Positions 16,483 to 24,990 of a stretch of DNA of 64,000 bases are shown here, piece by piece (within the stretch, counting starts at the first letter, position 1; each line of letters starts with the position of its first letter). The stretch is from contig JAZQEI010000011.1 in NCBI GenBank assembly GCA_045538935.1, positions 74,225 through 138,224 of the forward strand, written 5' to 3'. The DNA comes from RGIG3013 sp045538935. GTDB lineage: Bacteria; Bacillota; Clostridia; Oscillospirales; Acutalibacteraceae. Made by a program: the position numbers and the translations under genes. The notes under the pieces were generated by a model. The model searched no databases. It was not told the origin of the DNA and saw nothing but the letters and a program-made list of their open reading frames with translations.

Positions 16483-16761
16483 ACTCGTCCCAAAGATTGT
16501 GACTTTGAGACGAGTGTAAAATACTTTCACCCGCGGTACCACTCAAATTGCAGTTTAAAAACTGCCACTCAGGGTCTAACAACCCGTATGCATTTACGCA
16601 GCAATAACGAGAAGGTTCTACTAATTTTAAAAAACGTTCTTCCTTCCGGCTCAGAAGCTACAAACACAAGGACTGTTTCCGATGGGCTCTCACCACACGC
16701 CATCTCTCTGTATGGGCATATTCCCTGCGTACTCTTCGTCTACGCCTTTATTTTTAAATTT
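16483..16761 (-). promoter_or_regulatory. T-box leader, predicted valine specifier (GTA)
   Basis: The minus strand holds the T-box core GAGTGGTACCGCGG (16531-16544) and a terminator pairing ACTCGTC and GACGAGT with a T-run (16483-16517). Stem I starts CAGAGAGATGGCGTGTGGTG. The triplet at the specifier position (four bases before CTGAGCC, as in the neighbouring leader) is GTA (16659-16661), valine; GCT (alanine) one codon later is the alternative. TGGT in the bulge fits a tRNA with A73. It controls the seven genes from the synthetase fusion to ilvE. Confidence 0.92.
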
Positions 16762-16767
16762 TGAGTA

Positions 16768-16797
16768 ATTATATCACAAATCTTCAGATTTTGTCAA
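16768..16797 (-). promoter_or_regulatory. Promoter of the valine T-box operon
   Basis: TTGACA, 18 bases, TATAAT on the minus strand, with a start point just before Stem I of the T-box. Confidence 0.82.
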
Positions 16798-16821
16798 TAC
16801 TATATGTTATTTTACTAAAAA

Positions 16822-17739
16822 TTACTTTATATCCTTTAAATCGTACGGTGTTGACTGGTATACAAAATAGTTAAGCCAGTTTATAAATAACAAACTTCCG
16901 TGTGCGCGCCAATTTACTATAGGCGGATTTTCGGGGTTGTTATCTTTATAGTAATTAAGCGGCAATGTAGTGCCAAGTCCCGCTGCGGCATCGCGCTTAT
17001 ATTCGGCATCTAAGGTTAACGGGTCGTATTCGGCATGGCCCATTATAAAGAACTGTCTGCCCTCTTTACTTGCTACTATGTGTACGCCTGCATCTTTGCT
17101 CGATGCTAAAATTTTAAGTTCGGGCACTTTTTCTATGTCCTCTCTTTTTACTGCTGTGTAACGAGAGTGCGGAACATAAAACGGTTGGTCAAAACCACGA
17201 AGCAACATGCTTTTTGCGTGCTCGGCCGTATGCTCGAACACACCGAATAATTTTTTATCTAATTTATATTTATTTATACCGTAATGGTAATAAAGACCCG
17301 CTTGTGCGCCCCAACAAATATGTAATGTGCTATGCACGTGGGTTTTGCTCCACTCCATAATAGAGCAAAGCTCTTCCCAATAATCTACCTGTTCGAACTC
17401 TAAAAGCTCAACCGGAGCACCCGTTATAATAAGACCGTCGTAATTCTCATTCTTTACATCGTCAAAGGTTTTATAAAACGAAAGAAGATGCTCTTGAGCA
17501 GTATTTTGCGAAACATGGGTTTTGGTTCTTATAAGGGTTAACTCTATTTGCAACGGAGTATTACCTAAAATACGGCAAATTTGAGTTTCAGTTTCTATCT
17601 TTTTAGGCATAAGATTCAGAAGCAGAATTTTTAAAGGTCTAATATCTTGTGTTATGGCTCTGGTTTCGGTCATAACAAATATATTTTCATCCGCTAATGT
17701 AGATACTGCCGGTAAATCGTTTGGAATTTTAATAGGCAT
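16822..17739 (-). CDS. metA: Homoserine O-acetyltransferase (MetA family)
   Basis: Acylates homoserine for methionine synthesis. The 305 residues follow the MetA family: C142 in HICWGAQAGLYYHYG is the acyl-enzyme cysteine, with GHAEYDP downstream. Residue 111 is Glu (TGAPVELLEFE); in studied MetA enzymes Glu at 111 goes with acetyl-CoA use and Gly with succinyl-CoA, so this should make O-acetylhomoserine. That fits the upstream O-acetylhomoserine sulfhydrylase, 14 bases away. No terminator was seen between this gene and the T-box promoter. Confidence 0.93.
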   Translation of the reverse strand: MPIKIPNDLPAVSTLADENIFVMTETRAITQDIRPLKILLLNLMPKKIETETQICRILGNTPLQIELTLIRTKTHVSQNTAQEHLLSFYKTFDDVKNENYDGLIITGAPVELLEFEQVDYWEELCSIMEWSKTHVHSTLHICWGAQAGLYYHYGINKYKLDKKLFGVFEHTAEHAKSMLLRGFDQPFYVPHSRYTAVKREDIEKVPELKILASSKDAGVHIVASKEGRQFFIMGHAEYDPLTLDAEYKRDAAAGLGTTLPLNYYKDNNPENPPIVNWRAHGSLLFINWLNYFVYQSTPYDLKDIK

Positions 17740-17753
17740 AGTATTCTCCTAAA

Positions 17754-19037
17754 TTAAATTTGTGCTAATGCCTGCTCAATATCAGCTATAAGGTCGTCTG
17801 CGTCTTCAATACCAACAGAGAGTCTTATTAAGTCGGGCGATACGCCGCAAGCTACAAGCTCGGCGTCACTTAACTGGCGATGTGTTGCAGTTGCAGGGTG
17901 CAAACAGCAAGATCTGGCATCGGCAACGTGGGTTTCAATAGCAACAAGTTTAAGTAATTCCATAAACTTAGCCGCAGCCTCTCTGCCACCCTTAACACCA
18001 AAGCTTATAACGCCGCATGTTCCATTAGGCATATATTTCTTAGTTAAATCGTAATACTTGCTAGATTTAAGTGCAGGATAATTTACCCAAGTTATTTTAT
18101 CATTATTTTCTAGATACTCTGCAATTTTTAAAGCATTCTCACAATGGCGCTTCATTCTTACATGTAAGCTCTCGAGCCCTAAGTTAAGAATAAATGCACT
18201 CATAGGTGCCGGGGTTACGCCTAAATCACGCATAAGCTGTGCGGTAGCTTTAGTAATGTATGCGCCCTCTAGTCCAAAACGCTCGGTATAGGTAACACCG
18301 TGGTAACTTGCATCGGGCGTGCATAGTCCTGGGAATTTATCGGGGTATTTTGTCCAGTCAAACTTGCCCGAATCTACTATTGCACCGCCTACTGCAGCAC
18401 CGTGACCGTCCATATACTTAGTTGTAGCATGGGTTACAATGTCGGCACCCCACTCGAAAGGACGGCAGTTAATGGGTGTTGGGAAGGTGTTGTCTATAAT
18501 TAGCGGTACACCATGAGCATGAGCTATTTTTGCAAAACGTTCAATATCTAAAACATTTAAAGCGGGGTTTGCTATGGTCTCACCAAATAGGCACTTTGTA
18601 TTCTCTTTAAATGCAGCCGAGATTTCTTCGTCAGATGCATCGGGAGAAACAAATGTTACCTCTATGCCCATGCGCTTTAGAGTTACCGAGAATAAATTAA
18701 ATGTGCCGCCATAAATTGCTGCCGATGATACAATATGGTCACCGCACGAACAAATATTAAACACTGCTAAAAAGTTTGCCGCCATGCCGGAAGATGTAAG
18801 CATTGCCGCGGTACCACCCTCTAGCTCGCATATTTTTGCAGCTACTGTGTCGCAAGTGGGGTTTTGTAAACGTGAATAAAAATATCCGCTTGCCTCTAAA
18901 TCGAAAAGCTTTGCCATTGCGGGACCAGATTCGTATTTAAAAGTTGTACTTTGAATAATGGGTACCTGACGTGGCTCACCGTTGCCGGGAGTATAACCGC
19001 CTTGTACGCATTTGGTATTTATTTTTGTATTGCTCAT
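17754..19037 (-). CDS. metY: O-acetylhomoserine sulfhydrylase
   Basis: 427-residue PLP enzyme of the Cys/Met metabolism family that makes homocysteine from O-acetylhomoserine and sulfide. Features: CVQGGYTPGNGEPRQVPIIQ at the N-terminus, SSGMAANFLAVFNI, and VTHATTKYMDGHG containing the PLP lysine. The length and the SRLQNPT segment match the MetY group rather than the shorter MetB/MetC. It forms an operon with metA. No SAM or other riboswitch was recognised in its short leader, so control must lie elsewhere. Confidence 0.93.
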   Translation of the reverse strand: MSNTKINTKCVQGGYTPGNGEPRQVPIIQSTTFKYESGPAMAKLFDLEASGYFYSRLQNPTCDTVAAKICELEGGTAAMLTSSGMAANFLAVFNICSCGDHIVSSAAIYGGTFNLFSVTLKRMGIEVTFVSPDASDEEISAAFKENTKCLFGETIANPALNVLDIERFAKIAHAHGVPLIIDNTFPTPINCRPFEWGADIVTHATTKYMDGHGAAVGGAIVDSGKFDWTKYPDKFPGLCTPDASYHGVTYTERFGLEGAYITKATAQLMRDLGVTPAPMSAFILNLGLESLHVRMKRHCENALKIAEYLENNDKITWVNYPALKSSKYYDLTKKYMPNGTCGVISFGVKGGREAAAKFMELLKLVAIETHVADARSCCLHPATATHRQLSDAELVACGVSPDLIRLSVGIEDADDLIADIEQALAQI

Positions 19038-19104
19038 AAATATTCTCCTTAAAGCAAATCTAATAATAAAATGAAATATAATAGACGATATTTATACATA
19101 ATAC

Positions 19105-19133
19105 AGTATATCACATAGTATTTAACTTTTCAA
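19105..19133 (-). promoter_or_regulatory. Promoter of metY-metA
   Basis: TTGAAA, 17 bases, TATACT on the minus strand, about 65 bases before the metY start. Confidence 0.75.
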
Positions 19134-19146
19134 GCAATTAAGCATA

Positions 19147-19184
19147 AAAAATAAGAGGAAATACCGCGGTATTTCCTCATTTTT
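19147..19184 (-). terminator. Terminator of the isomerase-kinase operon
   Basis: A perfect palindrome centred on ACCGCGGT (GAGGAAATACC/GGTATTTCCTC) with flanking A/T tracts, downstream of the isomerase gene. Confidence 0.85.
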
Positions 19185-19211
19185 AGTATATTTTGTTTAA
19201 TATAAAACTAA

Positions 19212-19748
19212 CTAATCCTCTATTAAAGTTGCGCGAACTATATTTTTATCGGTAAATACATCGGTTTCGTCGGTAGAACGGGTAGAAAATTCGCTGATTA
19301 CTGCGCCCTCTTCTCCGCCTTGGAACCAGTGCCAAGTACCAGGCATGAGTGTATACTGCTCGCCGGGATTTAATATAATCTCGTGGAACACAGTAACGTC
19401 GGTTGCGGGCAATTTTGCCTTAATGTTTTGCTTTTCGCCCTCACCGCTAACATAAAGGTAAACCTTACCGTAACGGCAACGGAAGGTTTCTTCTTTACCG
19501 GGTTGGCCGTAAGACTCAACATGCATATGCTCAGGGCAAGTCTGACCCGGCAATAACACCATTTCTTTTGCGCAAACACGCTCGGTGTTAATATAAACCA
19601 CAAGCTGAAGACCTACGTTGTCTACATTGTTAAGACCAAAGTCTGCTACCTCAACGTTTTTCTTTTCTTCTTCAGAAATAACTATGTTTGCTTTTTCAAA
19701 CATGTCTAATGCTTTTTTCACTTGCATTTGATAGGTTGCGCGTTTCAT
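19212..19748 (-). CDS. D-lyxose isomerase-like cupin protein
   Basis: 178-residue cupin. The metal-site pattern CPEHMHVESYG...GKEETFRCRYG with a later GTWHWFQGG matches D-lyxose ketol-isomerase-like proteins, which interconvert aldose and ketose sugars. Its ATG overlaps the stop of the upstream HTH-PfkB kinase (ATGA), so the two work as a pair: isomerise a free sugar, then phosphorylate it. The actual sugar is not readable. Confidence 0.78.
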   Translation of the reverse strand: MKRATYQMQVKKALDMFEKANIVISEEEKKNVEVADFGLNNVDNVGLQLVVYINTERVCAKEMVLLPGQTCPEHMHVESYGQPGKEETFRCRYGKVYLYVSGEGEKQNIKAKLPATDVTVFHEIILNPGEQYTLMPGTWHWFQGGEEGAVISEFSTRSTDETDVFTDKNIVRATLIED

Positions 19749-20962
19749 AACTTCATCCTCCCGAATTTTTCTTCCATTTTTTGTATTTCTTTATGGTTTT
19801 TCATGCCGTCTACCGCATTTTCTGAGAACAGATTACAAGCAGCGGCGGCAGATGCAAATTCTAAAATATCGCGGTCGGCAAAGCCGTTGTAAAGGCCGTA
19901 CAAACAACCCGCACAATAAGCATCACCCGCACCTACGCTTCCCCTTATTACATCACTGGGAATTTTAAGCGAGGGCACTACTGTGAATTCACCGCTTTTA
20001 TCTAGGCAAAATCCTGCTGATTTACAATGAACAATTACCTTTTCTTTAACACCGCTATCTAAAGTTTTTTGCATGGCGCGTTTTATTACATTAATATTGA
20101 TATTTCCGTTATCGTCATACGGCTTTTCGCCCCAAATATTGCAGCACTCAAGCTCATTAAAAATAACATAATCACAAAATTTTAGTGCCGGAATAATAAT
20201 TTTGGGGTAATCAGCAGAACTGTCGCTCACAACATCAACCGAAGTTTTTATGCCGCGCTCTCTAACATCGTGCAAAAACCTTGCCATTACTGTGCCATAC
20301 TCGACATCTTCCTCATCGAACTTATCGAGTAACAAAATATATCCAATATGTAAAATGCTGCACTGTAAAGCCGCAATATCTACATCGTCAGGAGAAAACA
20401 ACGCATTTGCTCCTCTTGCATGGAAGAATGTGCGCTCGCCCGACTCTAAGTTCATAACATCGCTAAAGCTTGTTGGTGCATCGTCACGAATGTTCACTCT
20501 ACTTGTATCTATGCCGTATTTTTGAAGCTGACCTATTACGTAACGGCCGTAATCGTCGTTACCCATGCAGCCAATAGCACTTATAGGAATAGTATTATCT
20601 ATTTTTGCAAGGTCAATTGCAGTGTTTGGAACACATCCACCAACCGCGCGTGAAATGCTTGTTATGTTAGAAAGCATACCAATATTTGGGTAGCAGTCAA
20701 TATTCTTTACAATGTCGGTCAATATATTGCCTGCAATTGCAATACCCTTGCGCTCGCCTGTCATTAAATAATCAATTGTAACGCCAAATACGTTTGCCAA
20801 AACTGGAAGCTGTGTTATTTCAGGAAATCCCAAACCCGTTTCCCATTTGCTTACGGTTTTATCACTAACGTTTAGCTTGCCAGCCAGTGCGGCTTGAGTC
20901 AAACCGTTTTTGCGCCTTAAGGCCGCAATATTTAAACCAAAAGATTTAGGGTCCATAAACAT
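19745..20962 (-). CDS. Fusion: XRE-type HTH + PfkB sugar kinase
   Basis: 405 residues. Residues 5-68 are an XRE helix-turn-helix (LNIAALRRKNGLTQAALAGK, VSDKTVSKWETG); 73-400 are a PfkB carbohydrate kinase (IGMLSNITSISRAVGGCVPN, IGCMGNDDYGRYVIGQLQKYG, and GSVGAGDAYCAGCLYGLYNG with the GAGD catalytic motif). Two ATGs, three codons apart, follow AAAGGAG; the second has the better spacing. The likely meaning is a kinase that also binds DNA, possibly controlling its own operon with the isomerase. The sugar is unknown. It is the second HTH-enzyme fusion in this region. Confidence 0.85.
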   Translation of the reverse strand: MFMDPKSFGLNIAALRRKNGLTQAALAGKLNVSDKTVSKWETGLGFPEITQLPVLANVFGVTIDYLMTGERKGIAIAGNILTDIVKNIDCYPNIGMLSNITSISRAVGGCVPNTAIDLAKIDNTIPISAIGCMGNDDYGRYVIGQLQKYGIDTSRVNIRDDAPTSFSDVMNLESGERTFFHARGANALFSPDDVDIAALQCSILHIGYILLLDKFDEEDVEYGTVMARFLHDVRERGIKTSVDVVSDSSADYPKIIIPALKFCDYVIFNELECCNIWGEKPYDDNGNININVIKRAMQKTLDSGVKEKVIVHCKSAGFCLDKSGEFTVVPSLKIPSDVIRGSVGAGDAYCAGCLYGLYNGFADRDILEFASAAAACNLFSENAVDGMKNHKEIQKMEEKFGRMKL

Positions 20963-20988
20963 AAGCTCCTTTACCTTTATCTGTCTTA

Positions 20989-21017
20989 ATTATATTATGA
21001 TTTCTCACCAAGGTAAA
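20989..21017 (-). promoter_or_regulatory. Promoter of the HTH-kinase/isomerase operon
   Basis: A good -10 (TATAAT) is 17 bases from a weak -35 (TTTACC). A weak -35 fits an activated or repressed promoter, and the first gene carries an HTH domain. Confidence 0.55.
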
Positions 21018-21220
21018 CCTACTTACAATATACACTAAAAGCAGAATTTTGCAAATAAAAGAAAATTTTATCTACTATTCGTAGATAAATTAAATAAAAA
21101 AATAAAACTCCCAACAAAAAAACGTCAGGAGTATAAAGCCGCTCAACAAATTTATTTTAACACAAAGTATAATAATTTGCAAGTAGAATATTTACCCCTA
21201 AAATTTGTGCATTTTGCGAA

Positions 21221-21249
21221 TTTACAAATCGTTTTTTATCGGCTATAAT
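21221..21249 (+). promoter_or_regulatory. Strong promoter of a short untranslated-looking unit
   Basis: TTTACA, 17 bases, TATAAT. No gene of normal length follows before the terminator at 21512. Confidence 0.75.
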
Positions 21250-21279
21250 AAAGACACAGAAAAGGAAAGGAGAGTACCA

Positions 21280-21315
21280 ATGAAAGACACTCCACCAAAA
21301 AGATTTTTCAAATAA
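21280..21315 (+). CDS. Micro-ORF, 11 residues
   Basis: MKDTPPKRFFK, a basic micropeptide, preceded by AAAGGAG with 8 bases of spacing and lying 30 bases after the predicted transcript start. The ribosome site is as good as that of any gene here. It could be a real micropeptide or a leader peptide; the region downstream has no gene it would attenuate. Confidence 0.35.
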   Translation: MKDTPPKRFFK

Positions 21316-21511
21316 ATGTAAAGGGGTGAGTCCAAAGGTAACTTAATTCTTTTCTAGGAAATGTAAAAAATATTAAGAAATGGTGAGTCCAATGTACATC
21401 TGATTTTTACTTCATTGAATAAAAAATTTAATAGTAAATCATTTATGTATACATCCGCTCTTTTAAAAAGGGCAATAATTTAAGGTGAACACCAATGTTC
21501 TAAATAGTAAT

Positions 21512-21542
21512 TCCGCCTTGCATATGCAAGGCGGTTTTTTTG
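21512..21542 (+). terminator. Terminator of the short unit
   Basis: CCGCCTTGCAT and ATGCAAGGCGG form a perfect hairpin followed by seven T. Confidence 0.92.
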
Positions 21543-21654
21543 TGTATGTAAGCGTTTTTGTCAAAAAAGTGTAACCTCAAAGCAATAAATCAAATTTATT
21601 AATAACTTTTAAGCCGCGTGCATTTTTCTAACCGACACTATAGAGTACTAATAG

Positions 21655-21780
21655 AGCAAAAAAATTATAGACAGACTTGCTAACGATAAAGCCATAAAGC
21701 GTATTCGCATTTACGCAACACGTACAAAGCTAGGTAATGAACAATACACATTAGATGTGGCCGATAAAAATCTAGGTTGA
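21655..21780 (+). pseudogene. Possible gene remnant, no start codon
   Basis: Between two stops there is a 41-residue frame with coding-like composition (IDRLANDKAIKRIRIYATRT, then KLGNEQYTLDVADKNLG) but no start codon. It may be the remnant of a decayed gene. The rest of 21543-22085 is AT-rich and shows nothing else I can support apart from a TATAAT at 22047-22052 that may serve the next gene. Confidence 0.25.
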
Positions 21781-22085
21781 GTTGTCATTAAAACTAATAC
21801 GGGCTACGCTATACTTCTTTATAATTTTTAGAACGATACAGCAGTACAAATTTCGACCAAAGCGGCAATTTATAACTTGAGTTTTCATTAGAGCAAAACG
21901 TAGGTTTGTTGATTGAAATATAATAGAATAAAATCTCAGATGAGTTCTCATTTGTGCTTTTTGATTATAATTTTTATTTGATTTGGGCAATAATGTGCTA
22001 ATTTTCGTCAACATTATGCATTGCTTTTTTTTAATAAGGATTTTATTATAATGTTATAAAGTTCACAACAACAAAGGAGCAGATT

Positions 22086-23375
22086 ATGGATAAATTAGCA
22101 ATTTTAGGTGGAAAACCCGTAATAGAAAAAACCGATGAATCAATGTTCAGATGGCCCATAACCACAAAAGAAGACGAAGATGCCGCATTAGACGTTATTC
22201 GTAACAACAAGTATTCCGGTACCGATATTACCGAAAAATTCTGTGAAGAATTTGCCGAGTGGCAAGGCAGAAAATATGCTTTAGCTTATACAAACGGTAC
22301 AATGTCACTTGCTGCCGCAATGTTTAGTATAGGTCTTGATAAGGGCGATGAAATTATTTGCACAACCAAAACCTATTGGGCAAGTATAGTACAAGCAAAC
22401 AACTTTGGCGCAAAGGTAGTATTCTGCAATATTGACGATAATTTAAGTATGGACCCTAACGATTTAGAGCGTTGCATTACCCCAAAAACTAAGGCAATTA
22501 TGGTAGTGCATTATGCTTCATATCCTTGTGATATGGATGCTATTATGTCAATAGCTAAAAAGCACAATCTTCTAGTAATTGAAGACGTATCGCACGCCCA
22601 AGGCGGTATGTACAAGGGTAAAAAGGTAGGCTCTTTCGGTGATGTTGCTGCTATGTCTATGATGAGTGGTAAATCCTTTGCAGCGGGTGAGCTTGGTATG
22701 CTTGTTACCGATAACCGCAAGATTTATGAGAGAGCTTTAGCTTACGCACACCATGAAAGATTTGATGCAAAGCATATTGAAGAATGTGAAGATTTAAAAT
22801 CACTTTATCATATTGCGCTTGGCGGTGTTAAGGGTAGAGCCAATCAGCTTTGCTCGGCCATTGCACGAGTTCAGCTTAAATATTATGATGAGCGTTGTGC
22901 CGAAATAAATAAGGCTATGAATTATTTTTGGGACTTACTTGAAGGTCAGCCCGGTATAAGACCAATTCGTACAAACGAGGCTGAAGGCACCACAATGGCC
23001 GGCTGGTATGCTTCTCAAGGTCTTTATATATCTGAAGAACTTCACGGACTTTCTGTTGAGCGTTTTTGCGAAGCAGTAAGAGAAGAAATTGACGGTCACT
23101 GTGTTGCAGGCGGTAACTTCTGCTTACATAAACATAATTTCTTCAGAGAATATGCAGATATCCCCAGTGATGTTGACGATGAAATATTAAGCGTTTCTTT
23201 AAATAAAGAATGCTTCTCTATCCCTTGGTTTAAGCATTTTGATAAAGCTACCATTGAGGCATATGCCGAGGGCTATAAGAAAGTTATAAGAAACCATGAA
23301 GCTCTCTTAGAGGGTGACACCAAGGCAGCACAAGGCGGTCGTTGGATAGGCACCGGCGCTAAGGTTAGAAGATAA
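22086..23375 (+). CDS. DegT/DnrJ/EryC1/StrS-family aminotransferase
   Basis: 429-residue PLP enzyme of the sugar-aminotransferase type. LAILGGKPVIEK, the substrate loop LAYTNGTMSLAAAMFSIG, VIEDVSHAQGGMYKGKKVGS and K196 in MMSGKSFAAGE, which holds PLP, are diagnostic. These enzymes usually aminate a nucleotide-linked keto-sugar, but no sugar-nucleotide genes are nearby, so the substrate is open; some relatives act on cyclitols (AHBA/2-deoxy-scyllo-inosose type). A clear AAAGGAG precedes the start. It is a single-gene unit, closed by a terminator. Confidence 0.88.
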   Translation: MDKLAILGGKPVIEKTDESMFRWPITTKEDEDAALDVIRNNKYSGTDITEKFCEEFAEWQGRKYALAYTNGTMSLAAAMFSIGLDKGDEIICTTKTYWASIVQANNFGAKVVFCNIDDNLSMDPNDLERCITPKTKAIMVVHYASYPCDMDAIMSIAKKHNLLVIEDVSHAQGGMYKGKKVGSFGDVAAMSMMSGKSFAAGELGMLVTDNRKIYERALAYAHHERFDAKHIEECEDLKSLYHIALGGVKGRANQLCSAIARVQLKYYDERCAEINKAMNYFWDLLEGQPGIRPIRTNEAEGTTMAGWYASQGLYISEELHGLSVERFCEAVREEIDGHCVAGGNFCLHKHNFFREYADIPSDVDDEILSVSLNKECFSIPWFKHFDKATIEAYAEGYKKVIRNHEALLEGDTKAAQGGRWIGTGAKVRR

Positions 23376-23392
23376 TAAATAACAATTAAATG

Positions 23393-23432
23393 AAAAAACT
23401 CCGATTAGTTTTTCACTAATCGGAGTTTTTAT
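23393..23432. terminator. Bidirectional terminator between the aminotransferase and gpmI
   Basis: AAAAACTCCGATTAGT pairs with ACTAATCGGAGTTTTT, with a TTTTC loop. Symmetric tracts suit both convergent genes. Confidence 0.9.
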
Positions 23433-23441
23433 TGTTTTAAA

Positions 23442-24974
23442 TTACTTAATTAAGCTTACGCCGTCCATTTCGGCAGGTTTTTCTAAGCCTAACATCTGAA
23501 GCATTGTGGGAGCAATATCGCAAAGCTTACCGCCCTGCTTTAGTTCACAGTCATAACCCACCACGCAAAGCGGAACAGGGTTTGTTGTGTGTGCTGTAAA
23601 GGGCGAGCCGTCAGGCTCACTCATACAGTCGGCATTACCGTGGTCAGCAGTAATTACTACTGCGCCGCCAACCTCTAAGGTTGTTTTAACAACTGCGCCA
23701 ACGCATTTATCCACAGTTTCTACCGCCTTAACTGCTGCATCGTAAACACCTGTATGGCCTACCATATCGCAGTTAGCAAAGTTTAAGATAATTACATCAT
23801 ACTTGCCCGACTTTATGGCTTCGTTTACTTTTTCACATACGCCGCATGCGCTCATCTCAGGCTGTAAATCGTAGGTTGCAACCTTTGGTGAATTTACTAA
23901 AATTCTGTCTTCACCATCAAACATAACCTCGTTACCGCCGTTAAAGAAGAAGGTTACATGAGCATATTTCTCAGTCTCGGCAATTCTAAGTTGGGTAAGG
24001 CCTTGCTTAGATAAATATTCACCAAGTGTATTTTTAAGCGACTGAGGTTTAAATGCTACCTCAACATTAGGCATAGATGCATCGTACTGGGTCATGCAAA
24101 CATAGAAAACATTCTTTCTGCCGCCAACTCTTTCAAAGCCATCAAACGCATCGTCAACAAAGCAACGGGTAATTTCTCTTGCTCTGTCGGGGCGGAAGTT
24201 AAAGAATATTATGCTATCATTATCGGCAATACCCTCGCCGCCTTCTACTACGGTAGGCATAACAAATTCGTCGGTTAAATTCTTGCCGTCAGCATCAATT
24301 TGCTCGTAAGAATTTTTAACTGCACATACACCGCACTTAGCCTCAACACCTTGGCGAAGCACCATAGCGTTGTATGCTTTCTCAACTCTGTCCCAACGGT
24401 TGTCACGGTCCATTGCATAAAAACGGCCCATTACTGTGGCAATTTTACCGTTGCCAATTTTTTCGCAATAGTCCATAAGTTCTTGTACAAAATCTGCGCC
24501 CGATGACGGAGGTACATCTCTGCCATCTAAGAAGCAGTGAACATAAACCTTTTTAAGACCCTTATCGGTTGCCATTTTTATAAGAGCAAACAAATGCTCA
24601 ATATGACTATGAACACCGCCCGAAGACAGTAAACCCATTAAGTGTAATGCAGAGCCGTTTTTAAGACAGTTGTCCATTGCGGCAACTAGAGTTTGGTTAG
24701 AGTAAAAGTCACCGTCTTTTATAGACTTAGTGATTCTAGTTAATTCTTGATAAACTACTCTGCCGGCACCCATATTTGTGTGACCAACCTCACTGTTACC
24801 CATCTGTCCGTCGGGCAGACCTACATCCATACCCGATGCGCCAATATAGGTTGTGGGATATGTGGCAAATATTTTGTCAAGATTTTCGGTGTTGGCATTG
24901 TGAATTGCGTTACCTTCTGTTTGGTCGTTTCTGCCAAAACCGTCCATTATGGTTAAAACTAAAGGTTTTTTCAT
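23442..24974 (-). CDS. gpmI: Phosphoglycerate mutase, 2,3-BPG-independent
   Basis: Converts 3- to 2-phosphoglycerate in glycolysis. The 510 residues from ATG 24974 begin MKKPLVLTIMDGFG; a start 16 codons further upstream has no support. D11 and S61 (DGQMGNSEVGHTNMGAGR) are the metal and phospho-serine sites of the alkaline-phosphatase-like fold, and VVITADHGNAD holds the second metal site. Third gene of pgk-tpiA-gpmI. Confidence 0.97.
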   Translation of the reverse strand: MKKPLVLTIMDGFGRNDQTEGNAIHNANTENLDKIFATYPTTYIGASGMDVGLPDGQMGNSEVGHTNMGAGRVVYQELTRITKSIKDGDFYSNQTLVAAMDNCLKNGSALHLMGLLSSGGVHSHIEHLFALIKMATDKGLKKVYVHCFLDGRDVPPSSGADFVQELMDYCEKIGNGKIATVMGRFYAMDRDNRWDRVEKAYNAMVLRQGVEAKCGVCAVKNSYEQIDADGKNLTDEFVMPTVVEGGEGIADNDSIIFFNFRPDRAREITRCFVDDAFDGFERVGGRKNVFYVCMTQYDASMPNVEVAFKPQSLKNTLGEYLSKQGLTQLRIAETEKYAHVTFFFNGGNEVMFDGEDRILVNSPKVATYDLQPEMSACGVCEKVNEAIKSGKYDVIILNFANCDMVGHTGVYDAAVKAVETVDKCVGAVVKTTLEVGGAVVITADHGNADCMSEPDGSPFTAHTTNPVPLCVVGYDCELKQGGKLCDIAPTMLQMLGLEKPAEMDGVSLIK

Positions 24975-24990
24975 TTTATCACCATTAAAA

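Larger units (their letters stand above)
21256..21542 (+). ncRNA. Candidate small RNA or micro-peptide transcript
   Basis: A unit of about 287 bases bounded by a near-consensus promoter and a perfect terminator, with no long frame on this strand. It contains four copies of a GGTGAGTCCAATG-like module (21269-21282, 21325-21337, 21382-21394, 21484-21497). In copies 1, 3 and 4 the ATG opens a frame of 11, 3 and 2 residues. No known RNA family was recognised. Either it is a structured RNA whose GGTG/CACC elements pair with one another, or a chain of translation-initiation sites. Confidence 0.5.

Noticed and set aside
16377..16493. N-terminal extension of the HTH-cupin-ligase
   Set aside because: It would begin in the T-box terminator hairpin, and GGAGG precedes ATG 16376.
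19038..19104. SAM riboswitch in front of metY
   Set aside because: The leader is only about 60 bases and shows no SAM-I type motif or terminator.
21772..22014. 80-residue minus-strand frame in the AT-rich gap
   Set aside because: No ribosome site, no recognisable motif, and composition like non-coding AT-rich DNA.
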